Of a stretch of DNA of 64,000 bases, positions 18,596 through 28,555 are shown one piece after another. Under the pieces are notes generated by a model. The model was not told where the DNA came from. It saw nothing but the letters and a program-made list of their open reading frames with translations, and ran no database searches. The DNA comes from JBNJFY01 sp051747265 (GTDB taxonomy: Bacteria > Bacteroidota > Rhodothermia > Balneolales > Balneolaceae). A program made the translations under genes and the position numbers. The DNA is taken from the NCBI GenBank assembly GCA_051747265.1, contig JBNJFY010000003.1, positions 434,001 through 498,000 of the forward strand, in the 5' to 3' direction. The number at the start of each line of letters is the position of its first letter. The stretch's first letter is position 1.

Positions 18596-18713
18596 CGTTT
18601 AAATGTAGAATCAACTAAACTACTCAGGTTGGGGAGCAATAACATTGAGAAATGATTTTAGCTGAATATTACTCAGCTCTTGGGCGAGAAGACAAAATCA
18701 TTGGGGACAAAAA

Positions 18714-19826
18714 ATGAATATTTGGATGGAGTTTGTACTGATATCCGGGTTCATAAGTATCGGTACGGTGCTATTGATAACTGCACTCTACAGCGTCTAC
18801 AAGACCAGTTTGGTGACCAAGCTGTACATCATGTTAATTCCCGCAATATTTGTACTCTGCTTGGTGGGGTTTTATGTGGGAAGAAACGGAATAGAGCATT
18901 GGCCTACTTTAATTACGGCATTCAGTATTGGGCTTGGAACCCTACTACTAAACCTGGTGGGTTTAGCGAACTATCTGCGAACGCAAATTCGTGACGAAGT
19001 AATACAAATCAAGCATCGACAAAACGAAGTGCAAAAAGCAAGTGAGCAGTTAGCCCAGAATAGTACCGTATTAGCTCAAGGAGCAGAGCAACAGTCCCAA
19101 TCAGTAAACCAGACCAATTCGCAAGTGAGTGACTTGAATAAACAAACAGAATCAGCACAGGAATATTCCGACCAAGCAGCCCAACTGATGCTGGAAGCTC
19201 ACCAATTAACTGAAGAAGGGCACTACCGGATGAATCAATTACAAAAAACGATTAAGGAGAATAACGAGGCTACGGCAGAGTCCAATAAAATTATCAAAAG
19301 TATTGATGAGATTGCCTTTCAAACTAATTTATTAGCATTAAATGCGGCTGTAGAAGCAGCTCGAGCCGGGGAGGCAGGCCAGGGTTTTGCGGTGGTTGCG
19401 GAAGAAGTTCGTCATTTGGCTCTTCGTGCAGCGGAAGCGGCCAAGGAAACCAGTGAGGTATTGGAGAGCACGCAACAGAAATCCAATCATAGTGTTCATA
19501 CGGCTGAAAAAGTGGTTCAACAATTTGAGGATATCCGAACTAAATCGGAGACTATGACCAGTCTTTTAAAGAATTTATCTGAAATAACTGATGAACAAAT
19601 GAGCGGGTTTCAGCAAATAGAAACCACCGTAGTAAAGTTGGAATCCATTTCCCATCAAAACGCTGCTAGTGCCGAACAAACGTCTACTTCTTCTCATCAA
19701 CTACAGAAAAATACAGATTCGGTTGAAAAGCATACTGCCGTATTATTGCAATTGATAGACGGCGGACAAGGGGAAACTTTTGGAAGTTTGGTTAAACATT
19801 TGGCCACTTGGTATCAGCACCGATAA
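18714..19826 (+). CDS. Methyl-accepting chemotaxis-type protein lacking a periplasmic sensor and HAMP
   Basis: 370 residues. Three hydrophobic segments lie in the first 87 residues (about 5-28, 37-56, 65-86), followed directly by a coiled-coil cytoplasmic domain. The conserved hairpin tip is intact (IAFQTNLLALNAAVEAARAGE, GQGFAVVAEEVR, about 197-235), where CheA and CheW bind in the family. No ligand-binding domain or HAMP is evident, so it may sense a membrane property or act through a partner. No che, pil or flagellar gene is near. The ATG at 18714 follows a run of A and has no strong ribosome binding site. Confidence 0.88.
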   Translation: MNIWMEFVLISGFISIGTVLLITALYSVYKTSLVTKLYIMLIPAIFVLCLVGFYVGRNGIEHWPTLITAFSIGLGTLLLNLVGLANYLRTQIRDEVIQIKHRQNEVQKASEQLAQNSTVLAQGAEQQSQSVNQTNSQVSDLNKQTESAQEYSDQAAQLMLEAHQLTEEGHYRMNQLQKTIKENNEATAESNKIIKSIDEIAFQTNLLALNAAVEAARAGEAGQGFAVVAEEVRHLALRAAEAAKETSEVLESTQQKSNHSVHTAEKVVQQFEDIRTKSETMTSLLKNLSEITDEQMSGFQQIETTVVKLESISHQNAASAEQTSTSSHQLQKNTDSVEKHTAVLLQLIDGGQGETFGSLVKHLATWYQHR

Positions 19827-19931
19827 TCTGAGTTGTCCATCGACTTACATTATTTTACGATTGAGAATTTACTCGCAATTGTGCTTTTACTATGCTTCTC
19901 GTAAATGAGAGTGCTTAGGTAAAAGATTGAG

Positions 19932-21248
19932 ATGATTAAAAGTCGGATTATTAGATCACTTATTGCGTTTATCGTATTGGCTATGAGTTGGGGATGTGCC
20001 TCCAATCCTGAGCCAACGCAAACCATCACAGACCAGAATGTTTCCCGCTTTATTGAAGTATTGAGCAGCGATTCCATGAGAGGCCGGCAGGCATTGGATC
20101 AAGGAGCAGATAAAGCAGCGGAGTTTATTGCCACAGAATTTAAAAAACTGGGATTACGGCCCATATCAGGTGAAGACGATTTCTATCAAGAATTTCCGCT
20201 TTACCAGTTTGATGTATCCTCACTCTTGGTAACTATAAATGGCCGTCAGCTGGATAATCAGCAGGTCATGATTTCGGGGGGACAAACCGAAGTTACCTGG
20301 AATTCGGATAATCTGCCCGAGGTAAAACATATTCCCGCGTCTGATCATGTAGCGCAAGAAATATCGCAGCTGCTGAGCAGTAATGAATCTATGTTGGTTA
20401 CTGTGGATCCGCAGCACAAGGATATGTTTTCACGCTATAAACGATATCTTGAACGGAGCAATTTTCAGTTAGGGGGGGATGCTGATCCAACCACTAAAAT
20501 TTTTGTGCTTAGCAATCATGAAGTTCGCTCGGCACAAGTAAACCTAACCTTGAATCGAACTGAACATATCCTGAAAAATGTGGTGGGAATGATTCCCGGT
20601 GCTCGTGAGGATGAACAGATTATCTATTCCGCCCATTACGATCATATCGGAATAATGTCTCCGGTCGATCAAGATTCTATTGCCAATGGAGCCGATGATA
20701 ATGCTTCGGGGACTACCGGTGTATTGGCACTGGCCAACCATTATGTACAGCAAACCACACCCATGCGTACCCAAATTTTTGTGGCTTTTACCGGGGAGGA
20801 GATGGGAATGTTGGGGTCGAAATATTTTTCCAGGCAATTGGATCCGGAAGAGGTGGTGGCTATGATTAACCTGGAAATGATTGGCAAACCCTCCCGTTTT
20901 GGGGCCAACAGCGCCTATATCACCGGATATGATGAGTCGGATCTGGGAAAAATATTACAACACAATACCGAAGGTATGGAATTTTCTTTTCATGGCGATC
21001 CCTATCCCGAACAGAATTTATTTTACCGCTCCGATAATGCCACACTGGCTCGTATGGGGGTTCCGGCACATACCATTTCCACCGTGCAGATTGATATGGA
21101 TTCGCTCTATCATTCAGTGAATGATGAGGTGGAATCGCTGAATATACCCCATTTACGGAATACCATTCGTGGTGTGGTATGGGGCACTCAGTCTCTAGTC
21201 GATGGAAGTGATACCCCAACCCGGGTTGATCCGCAACGCCTGCAGTAA
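19932..21248 (+). CDS. M28 family zinc aminopeptidase, lipoprotein
   Basis: 438 residues with a lipoprotein signal (lipobox SWGC, Cys22). The M28 metal site is visible: His235 and Asp237 in SAHYDHIG, Asp256 in GADDNASG, Glu289/Glu290 in FTGEEMG, and a late His in GVPAHTIST. M28 enzymes release N-terminal amino acids using two zinc ions. Lipidation would place it in the periplasm or at the cell surface. It is a single gene, followed by a convergent gene 28 bp away. Confidence 0.92.
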   Translation: MIKSRIIRSLIAFIVLAMSWGCASNPEPTQTITDQNVSRFIEVLSSDSMRGRQALDQGADKAAEFIATEFKKLGLRPISGEDDFYQEFPLYQFDVSSLLVTINGRQLDNQQVMISGGQTEVTWNSDNLPEVKHIPASDHVAQEISQLLSSNESMLVTVDPQHKDMFSRYKRYLERSNFQLGGDADPTTKIFVLSNHEVRSAQVNLTLNRTEHILKNVVGMIPGAREDEQIIYSAHYDHIGIMSPVDQDSIANGADDNASGTTGVLALANHYVQQTTPMRTQIFVAFTGEEMGMLGSKYFSRQLDPEEVVAMINLEMIGKPSRFGANSAYITGYDESDLGKILQHNTEGMEFSFHGDPYPEQNLFYRSDNATLARMGVPAHTISTVQIDMDSLYHSVNDEVESLNIPHLRNTIRGVVWGTQSLVDGSDTPTRVDPQRLQ

Positions 21249-21276
21249 ATGGCACTAAGCCGATACCTGTTGGACT

Positions 21277-22341
21277 TTATTCGTGCATATCCACGATTTC
21301 CCAGAAAGCGAGATCTTCCCGAATGCCCCGATCTTCCAATGATTGAAGATAAGCGGCGTCTATACCATCCTCGTAAAAGGCTACGATTTCATGAAAAGCG
21401 TAATCGTCTAAGAACCCGGCGTTCTGATAATCATCCAGATAAGAGGTGGTAATGCCCGCATCGTGAAAAGCGATGATCTCATGAAAGGCGAACTCATCCA
21501 GATATCCGCTTTGCCGGTAGGAGAGTAAGTAATCGATGGTCATATCATCTTCGTAAAAAGCGATAATCTCATGAAAGGCGAATTCATCCAGAATACCGGC
21601 CTCCTCCAGACTGGACAAATATGAAGTGGGAAGTTGGGTAGCTCGAAATGCCGCTATTTCATGGAAAGCGAACTCATCCAGTATATTGGCTTGATCCAGC
21701 TCATTTAAATAGTCAGCGGTAACCCCTGATTGATAGAACGTTCGCAATTCGTGGGATGCGTACTTATCCATGTAACCAGATCGATCCATCTGGGCTAAAT
21801 AATCCTCATACGGCATGTTTAAGGCCTCGGGATTAATATCAATATCTGGAATGTCCACATTGATATCGGGCATTGGGGGCATCGGAGGGATATCAATATT
21901 GAAGTTACTACTGGTTGGAGCCGGTGGGGCAGCCACTTCGGATTGAGCTTCATCCCCGCTAAAAGTCCAACCCCATTGGCTAGGTGCATCAAAATACCAA
22001 AGCGCGGGTAGTCCCAGGCAAATCAGAATTACTAGCGCATTTTTGAAGAACTGCTTGGTTTTGGATTCTTTAGACCGCAGACGAATTTGTTTGTCTGGAT
22101 AGTTATCCTCGGGCCAATCAAAGGACGAAGAAAAGGGATCGGAATCTTCGTTTGGATCCGCATAGGTCGTCTTATCCTTTTCGGAGTGGTGACTTTCAGA
22201 GGTTTCACGGGAAGTCGAAGTCTTATAGGCTTCTAACTCTTCGTCAGACATGATATTTTCCTGTTCATCATCACGAAGAGCATTTTTCATTCGTGGTGAG
22301 GAATCAGAAGAAGTATCGTGGGATCGGTGATCGTCTTGCAT
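21277..22341 (-). CDS. Single-pass membrane protein with about six 30-residue helical repeats (long partner)
   Basis: 354 residues of no named family I can assign. An acidic Ser/Thr-rich N-terminus (1-95) precedes one membrane segment (about 98-118), a Pro-rich linker with PPMPPMPDIN (about 150-165), and tandem repeats from about 178 to the end. Each repeat has the form GVTxxYL, then LDEFAFHEIIAF. The repeats are well conserved at DNA level. The neighbouring divergent gene encodes a shorter protein with the same TM-plus-repeat plan. Similar GVT-x-Y repeats occur in C-terminal tails of some M56/BlaR1-like and anti-sigma proteins, so a sensing or interaction role is possible but unproven. Confidence 0.8.
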   Translation of the reverse strand: MQDDHRSHDTSSDSSPRMKNALRDDEQENIMSDEELEAYKTSTSRETSESHHSEKDKTTYADPNEDSDPFSSSFDWPEDNYPDKQIRLRSKESKTKQFFKNALVILICLGLPALWYFDAPSQWGWTFSGDEAQSEVAAPPAPTSSNFNIDIPPMPPMPDINVDIPDIDINPEALNMPYEDYLAQMDRSGYMDKYASHELRTFYQSGVTADYLNELDQANILDEFAFHEIAAFRATQLPTSYLSSLEEAGILDEFAFHEIIAFYEDDMTIDYLLSYRQSGYLDEFAFHEIIAFHDAGITTSYLDDYQNAGFLDDYAFHEIVAFYEDGIDAAYLQSLEDRGIREDLAFWEIVDMHE

Positions 22342-22387
22342 AGGTCGTAAATTTATTAATGGACCATTGGGTCAATTGTCTGAAACT

Positions 22388-22403
22388 ATACCTGATTAGG
22401 TAT
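22388..22403. promoter_or_regulatory. 16-bp dyad between the divergent repeat-protein genes
   Basis: ATACCT-GATT-AGGTAT is a perfect 6-4-6 inverted repeat 47 bp upstream of the minus-strand start and 165 bp upstream of the plus-strand start. It may be a common operator for the pair. Confidence 0.35.
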
Positions 22404-22568
22404 GCATTTAAACTTAGACATTCACAGTGTACGAAATTTACCCTGAATGTTTCATGCTCCGGTTGAATCTTATCATTAAAACGTTCGTAGTATTGGAATA
22501 TGTTAGCCTAAACAATCGAAATGTTAAGTCGATTACCGGAATTCGCATTAAGTTTAAAAGTAGTTGCT

Positions 22569-23270
22569 ATGAGCAGGAAACAACAAACAAAGATTGGTCG
22601 CCAACTACATGAGATAAGTGATCTTTCTCAACAGCGATTAACCCAACAGTCTGGTTTTACCCGCTGGATGGGGATTCAAGGCCCTAACTGGCTAAAATAT
22701 CTATTGCTAGTCAGTTTTTTCGGAGTGTTTGGTTTATGGTTGACCAGTGACGGGGGCGGCGATAGAGTTAAAGGGACCCAGGAGGTGGTAGAAAATGTTA
22801 CTTCTTGGACCAATGCCTACGACCAAGACTTATTGAATGATATGGGGGCGTTGATGGCTGAGATGGGATATGGAGAATTATCCATTCAAGAGTTATCTGA
22901 TTTACGTGATAATGGGGTTACTGCCAACTTTACCGCAAAGATTCGGGATCTGGGATACACGGATGTAACTCTGGAGGAATTGAAAAGTCTCCGCACCCAT
23001 GATGTTTCCGCAACGTTTACCAGCATGATGCATGAGCTGGGCTATGATCAAATAACGTTGGATGAATTAAAGCGTCTGCGAGATAACGGAGTAACCGCGT
23101 ATTATACCAGTAATGTACACGATTTAGGATATTCGGATATTACAATAGATGAGCTAATTAGTTTGCAAAACGCACGAATGTCTATCTCGGATATCAAAAG
23201 AGCGCAAAGTGAACTGGGTAAGAATGTTTCCATTGAACGCCTGGTTCGATATGGAATTAGCAATCAATAG
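22569..23270 (+). CDS. Single-pass membrane protein with 29-residue helical repeats (short partner)
   Basis: About 233 residues: a basic-polar N-terminus, one membrane segment (about 42-60), then repeats of 29 residues from about 100 on. The pattern is GYxxxTLEELKSLRxxGVTAxFTxxMxxL. The repeat frame matches that of the divergent neighbour (GVT, aromatic, Leu, then acidic-helix), which supports shared ancestry. ATG at 22569 is preferred over ATG at 22521, because the extra 16 residues look unlike a normal N-terminus; neither start has a strong ribosome binding site. No enzymatic motif is present. The convergent gene downstream starts its stop codon only 3 bp away. Confidence 0.8.
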   Translation: MSRKQQTKIGRQLHEISDLSQQRLTQQSGFTRWMGIQGPNWLKYLLLVSFFGVFGLWLTSDGGGDRVKGTQEVVENVTSWTNAYDQDLLNDMGALMAEMGYGELSIQELSDLRDNGVTANFTAKIRDLGYTDVTLEELKSLRTHDVSATFTSMMHELGYDQITLDELKRLRDNGVTAYYTSNVHDLGYSDITIDELISLQNARMSISDIKRAQSELGKNVSIERLVRYGISNQ

Positions 23271-23273
23271 GTG

Positions 23274-26252
23274 TTAAAAAGGGACCGCCGCTCTCAATCG
23301 ATAATACCAGTCGTCATTACCATCAATTAGTTCACTGGAAGGACGAGCCCATCCCACATTATGGGTGAAGATGAGGGGCCCGATCCGAACTTGGTTTTTG
23401 AGCTCCACACCGGATCCCCACTGTTGTACCGGTTGTTCGGTTTGATAAGTCGGATTCCAAACCACCCCGGCATCGGAGAATACGGAAAGGGTAGTGGCAC
23501 CAAAGGATAAAAAGCCCAAAATTTTTGTCTGCAAACTGGTCATCAGGGGGATCCGATATTCCACACTTCCAAATGCGACTTTCTCTCCAGCTACAAAATC
23601 TCGGTAACCGCGAACCCGCTCGTTGCGCCCAAATACTTCAAAGCCTTCTACCGGTAATGGTATTTGGATATTGTCGTATTTGGAAAATCCGATATAATCT
23701 TGGGTGAGGCTGCTACCCCACTGTGCCTGAAGTTTTCCGTAGAGAAATAAGCGTTGTTTGCCCAATCCGGGAAGGATGCCATAGGCAGCCAGTTCCGGTC
23801 GAATGAATTCCGCATCCGAGCCAAGCGCGTTAATAGCACCAGTCAGTGATAATCGTATGCCCAATCCATCCAGTGGGTGAACCAAGTTATAGGCATACGG
23901 TTTCTGTTGGCGATAGGTAAAGCTGTAGGATAAATCGGTGATTTGACCTTCTTCGGGTTGGGCAATTTGGGGTGGGTTGGAGCTCGAGAAGGAATAATCC
24001 AGTGGCGTGATGTCGATATGCCGTAATCGGAAGGCGGATCGCGCTCGGGCGTAGGGTCGATTGATATTATGGGGCCAGAGTCCCGTGATATCTCCGCCGC
24101 GTTGTCGTTCAACCAGTAAATCGTTGCCGTAAAAACGAATGGAACCGGGTAATTGGTAACCGGAAAATATCAGGGAGGGATAAAGCGTATTGTTGATATA
24201 GGTGGCAATACCCCAGCTTTCATGTTGGAAATCGCTGGTAGATATTCCTCCTGTTAATGAAAAGACATGCTTATTCAGCGGTTCCTGAAAGGTAGTTGTG
24301 AAGAAGAGACCCAGTTTGTCGTTACTGTCTGCATAGGGCAGACCGAAAGTAGCCACATGTTGCCACTCCTTAAATGCTCGATAGGGCTTGGTTTCTTGAA
24401 TCAATGTGGGGTTCGTAGAAATTGATTTGTCAATGGTTTGTGGAGGGGTTTGTGCTTGCCAACGACGATAGGATTCCGGAATATCGTTATGCGGTTGATA
24501 GGGTAGCGAGTTTTGACGTCGGGCATCCACCAGAAAGACTTGGTCCTTAGATTTGCTTTCCGTACTGGAAACCACCCAGCGCCCCTGTGGATGAAGGGAA
24601 TCCGCTGAGATCCAATCCATTAGCTCAGCTCCGGTAAATATTGCGGTTCGTCGTACCGGAGGTTGAGCCATCTTGTCCAATTGATATGTCCAAATATTGG
24701 GCACTTTGTCTTGCAATGAGTTAAAAGCAATTTGTGAACCATCCGGTGACCAGATCGGATCGCGATCATCCATTCCTTCGCGATACAAAATATGGTGCTC
24801 GTTATCGGATAAGTTGACTAGAATCAGTCCACGTTTGCGGTCAGCAGTGAAGATATCAGCGATTAGGGAACGGCCATCCGGGCTCCAGGATAAATCCGAT
24901 AATTCGGTGTCTGATTGGAAATCAGTGGTAGCCTGAAGGTGGTCTACAGAGCCATCGGTGGATAGCCTACCCGAATAAATATTAGATACCCCATTCCGGT
25001 GCCCAATGAACGCCAAATGATAGTGCTGTTGGGATGTGTCTGGTTGGAATAAAGTTGGGGAGGTAGCTCTCAGCGTTGGTTGAGCGGTAACTTGTGCTTC
25101 TTTTTGAGTATCTAAATTCAGCAGAAATAATTGTGGAATGATATTACCTCTAGAGGTGCGAATGGATCGACTATAGCTCAGATATTTTCCATCTGGGGAC
25201 CAGGCTATATCACCCTGTATGGCTCCTTCGGTTAATAAAGTGGTGGTTCGGCTGGAATCATGCTGAACCAAGATCAGCTGGCGTACCGGTCGCTGCATTG
25301 AGGGTTGGGATAGCACTACATATTGAGAAGTGTCTGGGGCAAAAGTGAGGTCGAATACAAACTGACCGGGTAGCGGCAATTTTTTTCCGTCTTTGGCTAA
25401 GGAGTCGGTACGTTGATACCGGGAGGCCATGGTATTATAAAAGACATTTATATGCTTTTGCCAGCGATCGCTAAAATGGTTGTAGGAGTTACCGGTATGC
25501 TTCTTCCAGGCTTTCTCAAAGTCATGATATTTGATTGGGCCCAGGGATTTTTTGTAGTGAAGCATGTCGGTCAACGTGGAGTCGCCATATTGCTGGGCAA
25601 AAAATCGAACTTGGCTGTGACCGGTTGCATATAACAATTTACCCGCATCAATAGAGGTGCCATCGGAATAGGAAAGGGCGTCATCAAATACAGCCATTCG
25701 TAACCAGCGATCACCTCGTTGGGCATTCCAGGTTTCGGTTTCATACTGGGCCAGTCCTTCACTCCAAAATCGGGGCATAGGCTCATTAAACAGGTACTCC
25801 AGCAAACCGATGTTGGATTGGGTAATCTCAAAATGGAACAGATGGGTAAGCTCGTGAGCAATTACTTTGCGCAGCCATTTGTCCTCATCCGTAAAGGCAT
25901 CGATATATCCATTTAGATTCACCCAGATAAAGGTGGTTTCCAAAGGTGTGGCGAAACCATTCACGATTTCATCACGATCGCTGAGGTATATGGTCAATCG
26001 GTTGTCAAACGTGTAATTTAAATTCTCAGACAGTACCTGATAGGATGATTCAGCAATAGCTGCGGTTTCGGCCACTTTGTCTTTAAGACTGGCCGGATAC
26101 ACAATTGTAAAATGGTCGGTTTTCGATTTCAGCCACTTAATATCAGAGTCATTGCGATGTGTGTAAGCGCGAAATCCTTGAGCCAATAGTTGTGGCGGGA
26201 AAAGGGCAAAACTAGCCAATACGAAGATCGTAAATAGGGATCGAGTGTTCAT
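23274..26252 (-). CDS. Outer-membrane protein: gluzincin peptidase domain, TolB-like propeller and BamA-like barrel
   Basis: 992 residues with a signal peptide (cleavage near LLAQG-FRAY). An N-terminal peptidase_MA-like domain carries HELTH (His133-His137) and a third ligand Glu165 in WSEGLAQYE. The middle has WD40/PD40-type blades (SWSPDGRSL, IWSPDGSQIAF). The C-terminal third is a surface-antigen (D15/BamA-type) beta-barrel and ends in the aromatic residue expected of outer-membrane barrels (AAVPF). The architecture suggests a surface-tethered metalloprotease. The peptidase site is complete, so activity is plausible. It is a single gene on this strand. Confidence 0.88.
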   Translation of the reverse strand: MNTRSLFTIFVLASFALFPPQLLAQGFRAYTHRNDSDIKWLKSKTDHFTIVYPASLKDKVAETAAIAESSYQVLSENLNYTFDNRLTIYLSDRDEIVNGFATPLETTFIWVNLNGYIDAFTDEDKWLRKVIAHELTHLFHFEITQSNIGLLEYLFNEPMPRFWSEGLAQYETETWNAQRGDRWLRMAVFDDALSYSDGTSIDAGKLLYATGHSQVRFFAQQYGDSTLTDMLHYKKSLGPIKYHDFEKAWKKHTGNSYNHFSDRWQKHINVFYNTMASRYQRTDSLAKDGKKLPLPGQFVFDLTFAPDTSQYVVLSQPSMQRPVRQLILVQHDSSRTTTLLTEGAIQGDIAWSPDGKYLSYSRSIRTSRGNIIPQLFLLNLDTQKEAQVTAQPTLRATSPTLFQPDTSQQHYHLAFIGHRNGVSNIYSGRLSTDGSVDHLQATTDFQSDTELSDLSWSPDGRSLIADIFTADRKRGLILVNLSDNEHHILYREGMDDRDPIWSPDGSQIAFNSLQDKVPNIWTYQLDKMAQPPVRRTAIFTGAELMDWISADSLHPQGRWVVSSTESKSKDQVFLVDARRQNSLPYQPHNDIPESYRRWQAQTPPQTIDKSISTNPTLIQETKPYRAFKEWQHVATFGLPYADSNDKLGLFFTTTFQEPLNKHVFSLTGGISTSDFQHESWGIATYINNTLYPSLIFSGYQLPGSIRFYGNDLLVERQRGGDITGLWPHNINRPYARARSAFRLRHIDITPLDYSFSSSNPPQIAQPEEGQITDLSYSFTYRQQKPYAYNLVHPLDGLGIRLSLTGAINALGSDAEFIRPELAAYGILPGLGKQRLFLYGKLQAQWGSSLTQDYIGFSKYDNIQIPLPVEGFEVFGRNERVRGYRDFVAGEKVAFGSVEYRIPLMTSLQTKILGFLSFGATTLSVFSDAGVVWNPTYQTEQPVQQWGSGVELKNQVRIGPLIFTHNVGWARPSSELIDGNDDWYYRLRAAVPF

Positions 26253-26307
26253 AGATTCGTTAAATTCGGATAGCTAATAATGGATTTGTAAAAAATAACC
26301 TGGAAAT

Positions 26308-27225
26308 TCAGGCGGGACTTTCTTCATCAAATGAAACATTCCAGCCGGGTTTTATGCGTCCACCATGGCGTTCGGTATATACCTGGGTGAATTCCGCACC
26401 GAATAAAACCACCAGTACGTTGTAGTACACCCAAATCAAAAAGACGACAAAGGTACCTACGGCTTTGTAGGCATCAAGATACGAGCTGTTGGTTAGGTAC
26501 ATGGTGACAAAAAATTTTCCGATCCAGAATAATCCGGTGGTAACTATCGCCCCGATAAAAATATCCCGCCAGCGCACCGATACATCAGGTAAATATTTGA
26601 ACAGCACCGCGAAGAAGAGAATCGCGGAAATCATCATCAACAGATTGTTATAATCCTGGATGAGTTCTACCGGCAAGGTAATCATTATCTCTTTCGTCCA
26701 TTGCGCTACGATCCCCATAGCTGTTTCAATGACCAGGGAAGCAAGAAACAGTAGCGACAGCAGTAAAATGAGTACGAAACTGGTAAAACGGGCGTACAAG
26801 TAATGACTAACCGTACTCACATTAGAGGGGGTTACTTTCCAAATCAAGTTTAAGGTGTACTTAAGCTGGGAGAGTACCGTAGTGGATCCAAATATGAGCG
26901 CTCCGGTAGTTATCATAGAAGTCCACAAATTCAGCCCCTGATTGATAACCACCAGTTGTTGAATGAGCATCTCAATGGACTCGGCTAAGTTGGACCCGAT
27001 CACTTGCTCTAAGTAGATGCTTAATTGCCCACTCATGGCATCTTGTCCCAAAAAGTAACCGGTTATCCAGATTATGATGACTAAAATTGGGGCAATGGAA
27101 AAGATGGTGTAAAAAGCGATGGCCGCGCTATGTAGGGTAATGTCATCAGATACTGATTTCCATAAGGTTTTTTCAAATAGGTTGAATACCTGTTTGGCGT
27201 ATTTACCCAGACCCAATTTCGCCAT
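26308..27225 (-). CDS. yihY: YihY/BrkB family inner membrane protein
   Basis: 305 residues with about six membrane segments and the family pattern HSAAIAFYTIFSIAPILVII near the N-terminus and FGAEFTQVYTERHG near the C-terminus. The family is widespread and was once misnamed RNase BN; its function remains unsettled. It lies 15 bp downstream of the aminotransferase gene, so the two are probably one transcript. Confidence 0.92.
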   Translation of the reverse strand: MAKLGLGKYAKQVFNLFEKTLWKSVSDDITLHSAAIAFYTIFSIAPILVIIIWITGYFLGQDAMSGQLSIYLEQVIGSNLAESIEMLIQQLVVINQGLNLWTSMITTGALIFGSTTVLSQLKYTLNLIWKVTPSNVSTVSHYLYARFTSFVLILLLSLLFLASLVIETAMGIVAQWTKEIMITLPVELIQDYNNLLMMISAILFFAVLFKYLPDVSVRWRDIFIGAIVTTGLFWIGKFFVTMYLTNSSYLDAYKAVGTFVVFLIWVYYNVLVVLFGAEFTQVYTERHGGRIKPGWNVSFDEESPA

Positions 27226-27240
27226 AATTTCCCGGATCGA

Positions 27241-28404
27241 CTAGTCTTTGATGAATTGATCTAACACTTCGATCAACATATTAAGTTCAGAAATGGTAAT
27301 ATAGAAATGTGGTGCAATTCGGAGTAAACCCTGTCTGATGGCAATATCAATTTGGTGCTGTTGAAGGTGTGCTTTTAACTCCTCCGGATCCACTTGCCCA
27401 GGAAGCTGAAAGGATACAATACCCGCTCGTTGCGTGTTATCCTCTGAGGTTACTGGCTTAAGATAAGAAGGAGTATGTTGCAGAAGAAATTGGGTCAGTT
27501 CAGATAGCTGATGTTCTATTGAATCCGGTCCCAGCTCCAGATGAAGACGAACGGCTGCTAACATACCATGAATGCCACACATATTGGGGGTTCCCAATTC
27601 AAATCGTTGAGCGTGAGGGTGTAGCGATTGGTCGGTATTGAACAACTCCCAGGGTTCTTCTACCGACAACCAACCCACCGATTGCTTGCCTATGGCTGTT
27701 TGCATCGATTCGGATATGTATAAATAGCCCATCCCCATTGGGCTCATCAGCCATTTATGTCCACCGCCGGCTAACGCATCAATATGCATTTGTGAAACAT
27801 CAATTTGAACAGCGCCCACCGCCTGAATGCCATCCACCACAAACCAGATGTTATGTTGCTTACAGTAGGCACCAATAGCTTGAAGATCAGCCCGGTATCC
27901 ACTTAAAAATTGTACCGCGCTAAGTGCCAACAGTTTAGTTCGGGGAGTCACGTATTCATCTATCTGTTGGATAGTCAACCGACCATGTTCGGTGGGGATA
28001 CGCTCAATGTGTAGCTTTTTTTCGCCGGCTATGGTTTGCCAGGGATATACATTGGAGGGAAATTCCACATCGGGAATCAAGATTTCATCGCCTTCTGACC
28101 AGTTCAGCCCCTGAGCAACTACATTTAACCCAGCAGAGGTATTGGACTGAAACGTAATTCGCTCACTGGAGGGCGCGTTCAACAGCAGGGATAGAACTTC
28201 TCGAAGCGATTCCGCTGCTTGTATATCTTGCTCCATGGTATGAATAGAGCCCTTGGATCTACGATGAAGGTGCTGTTGGATAGCCTCTTGCACCGGTTTG
28301 CAAATTGGACTCACCGAAGCATGGTTTAAATATATACGTGGGGTTGCGGTATGAGGGAAATACGATCGATAAGAGGAAAGCCGTTGACGGGTACCTAAGC
28401 TCAT
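27241..28404 (-). CDS. Class V aminotransferase (cysteine desulfurase/isopenicillin N epimerase-like)
   Basis: 387 residues of PLP fold type I. Asp191 in FVVDGIQAVG contacts the cofactor pyridine and Lys217 in GGGHKWLMSP forms the Schiff base. The overall pattern (YLNHASVSP start, GTPNMCGIHGM) fits the class V group that includes CsdA-like and epimerase-like members. The conserved active-site Cys loop of desulfurases is not evident, so sulfur mobilisation is not supported. It precedes yihY in a likely two-gene operon. Confidence 0.88.
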   Translation of the reverse strand: MSLGTRQRLSSYRSYFPHTATPRIYLNHASVSPICKPVQEAIQQHLHRRSKGSIHTMEQDIQAAESLREVLSLLLNAPSSERITFQSNTSAGLNVVAQGLNWSEGDEILIPDVEFPSNVYPWQTIAGEKKLHIERIPTEHGRLTIQQIDEYVTPRTKLLALSAVQFLSGYRADLQAIGAYCKQHNIWFVVDGIQAVGAVQIDVSQMHIDALAGGGHKWLMSPMGMGYLYISESMQTAIGKQSVGWLSVEEPWELFNTDQSLHPHAQRFELGTPNMCGIHGMLAAVRLHLELGPDSIEHQLSELTQFLLQHTPSYLKPVTSEDNTQRAGIVSFQLPGQVDPEELKAHLQQHQIDIAIRQGLLRIAPHFYITISELNMLIEVLDQFIKD

Positions 28405-28555
28405 AATTGAATTTCCGATTGGAAAAATATTTGTCCGATAATACGAAATGCTACACTAAGATGGATATCACAGAGAGTTGAGAGAAATCCAGTAATGCAG
28501 ATATAACTCTGAGTATGGTTCTTAAAGACAAAATAAATAAATAGGTGTCTATGCG

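Noticed and set aside
27241..28404. Cysteine desulfurase (iscS/sufS) assignment
   Set aside because: The catalytic Cys loop is not visible and no Fe-S assembly gene is linked.
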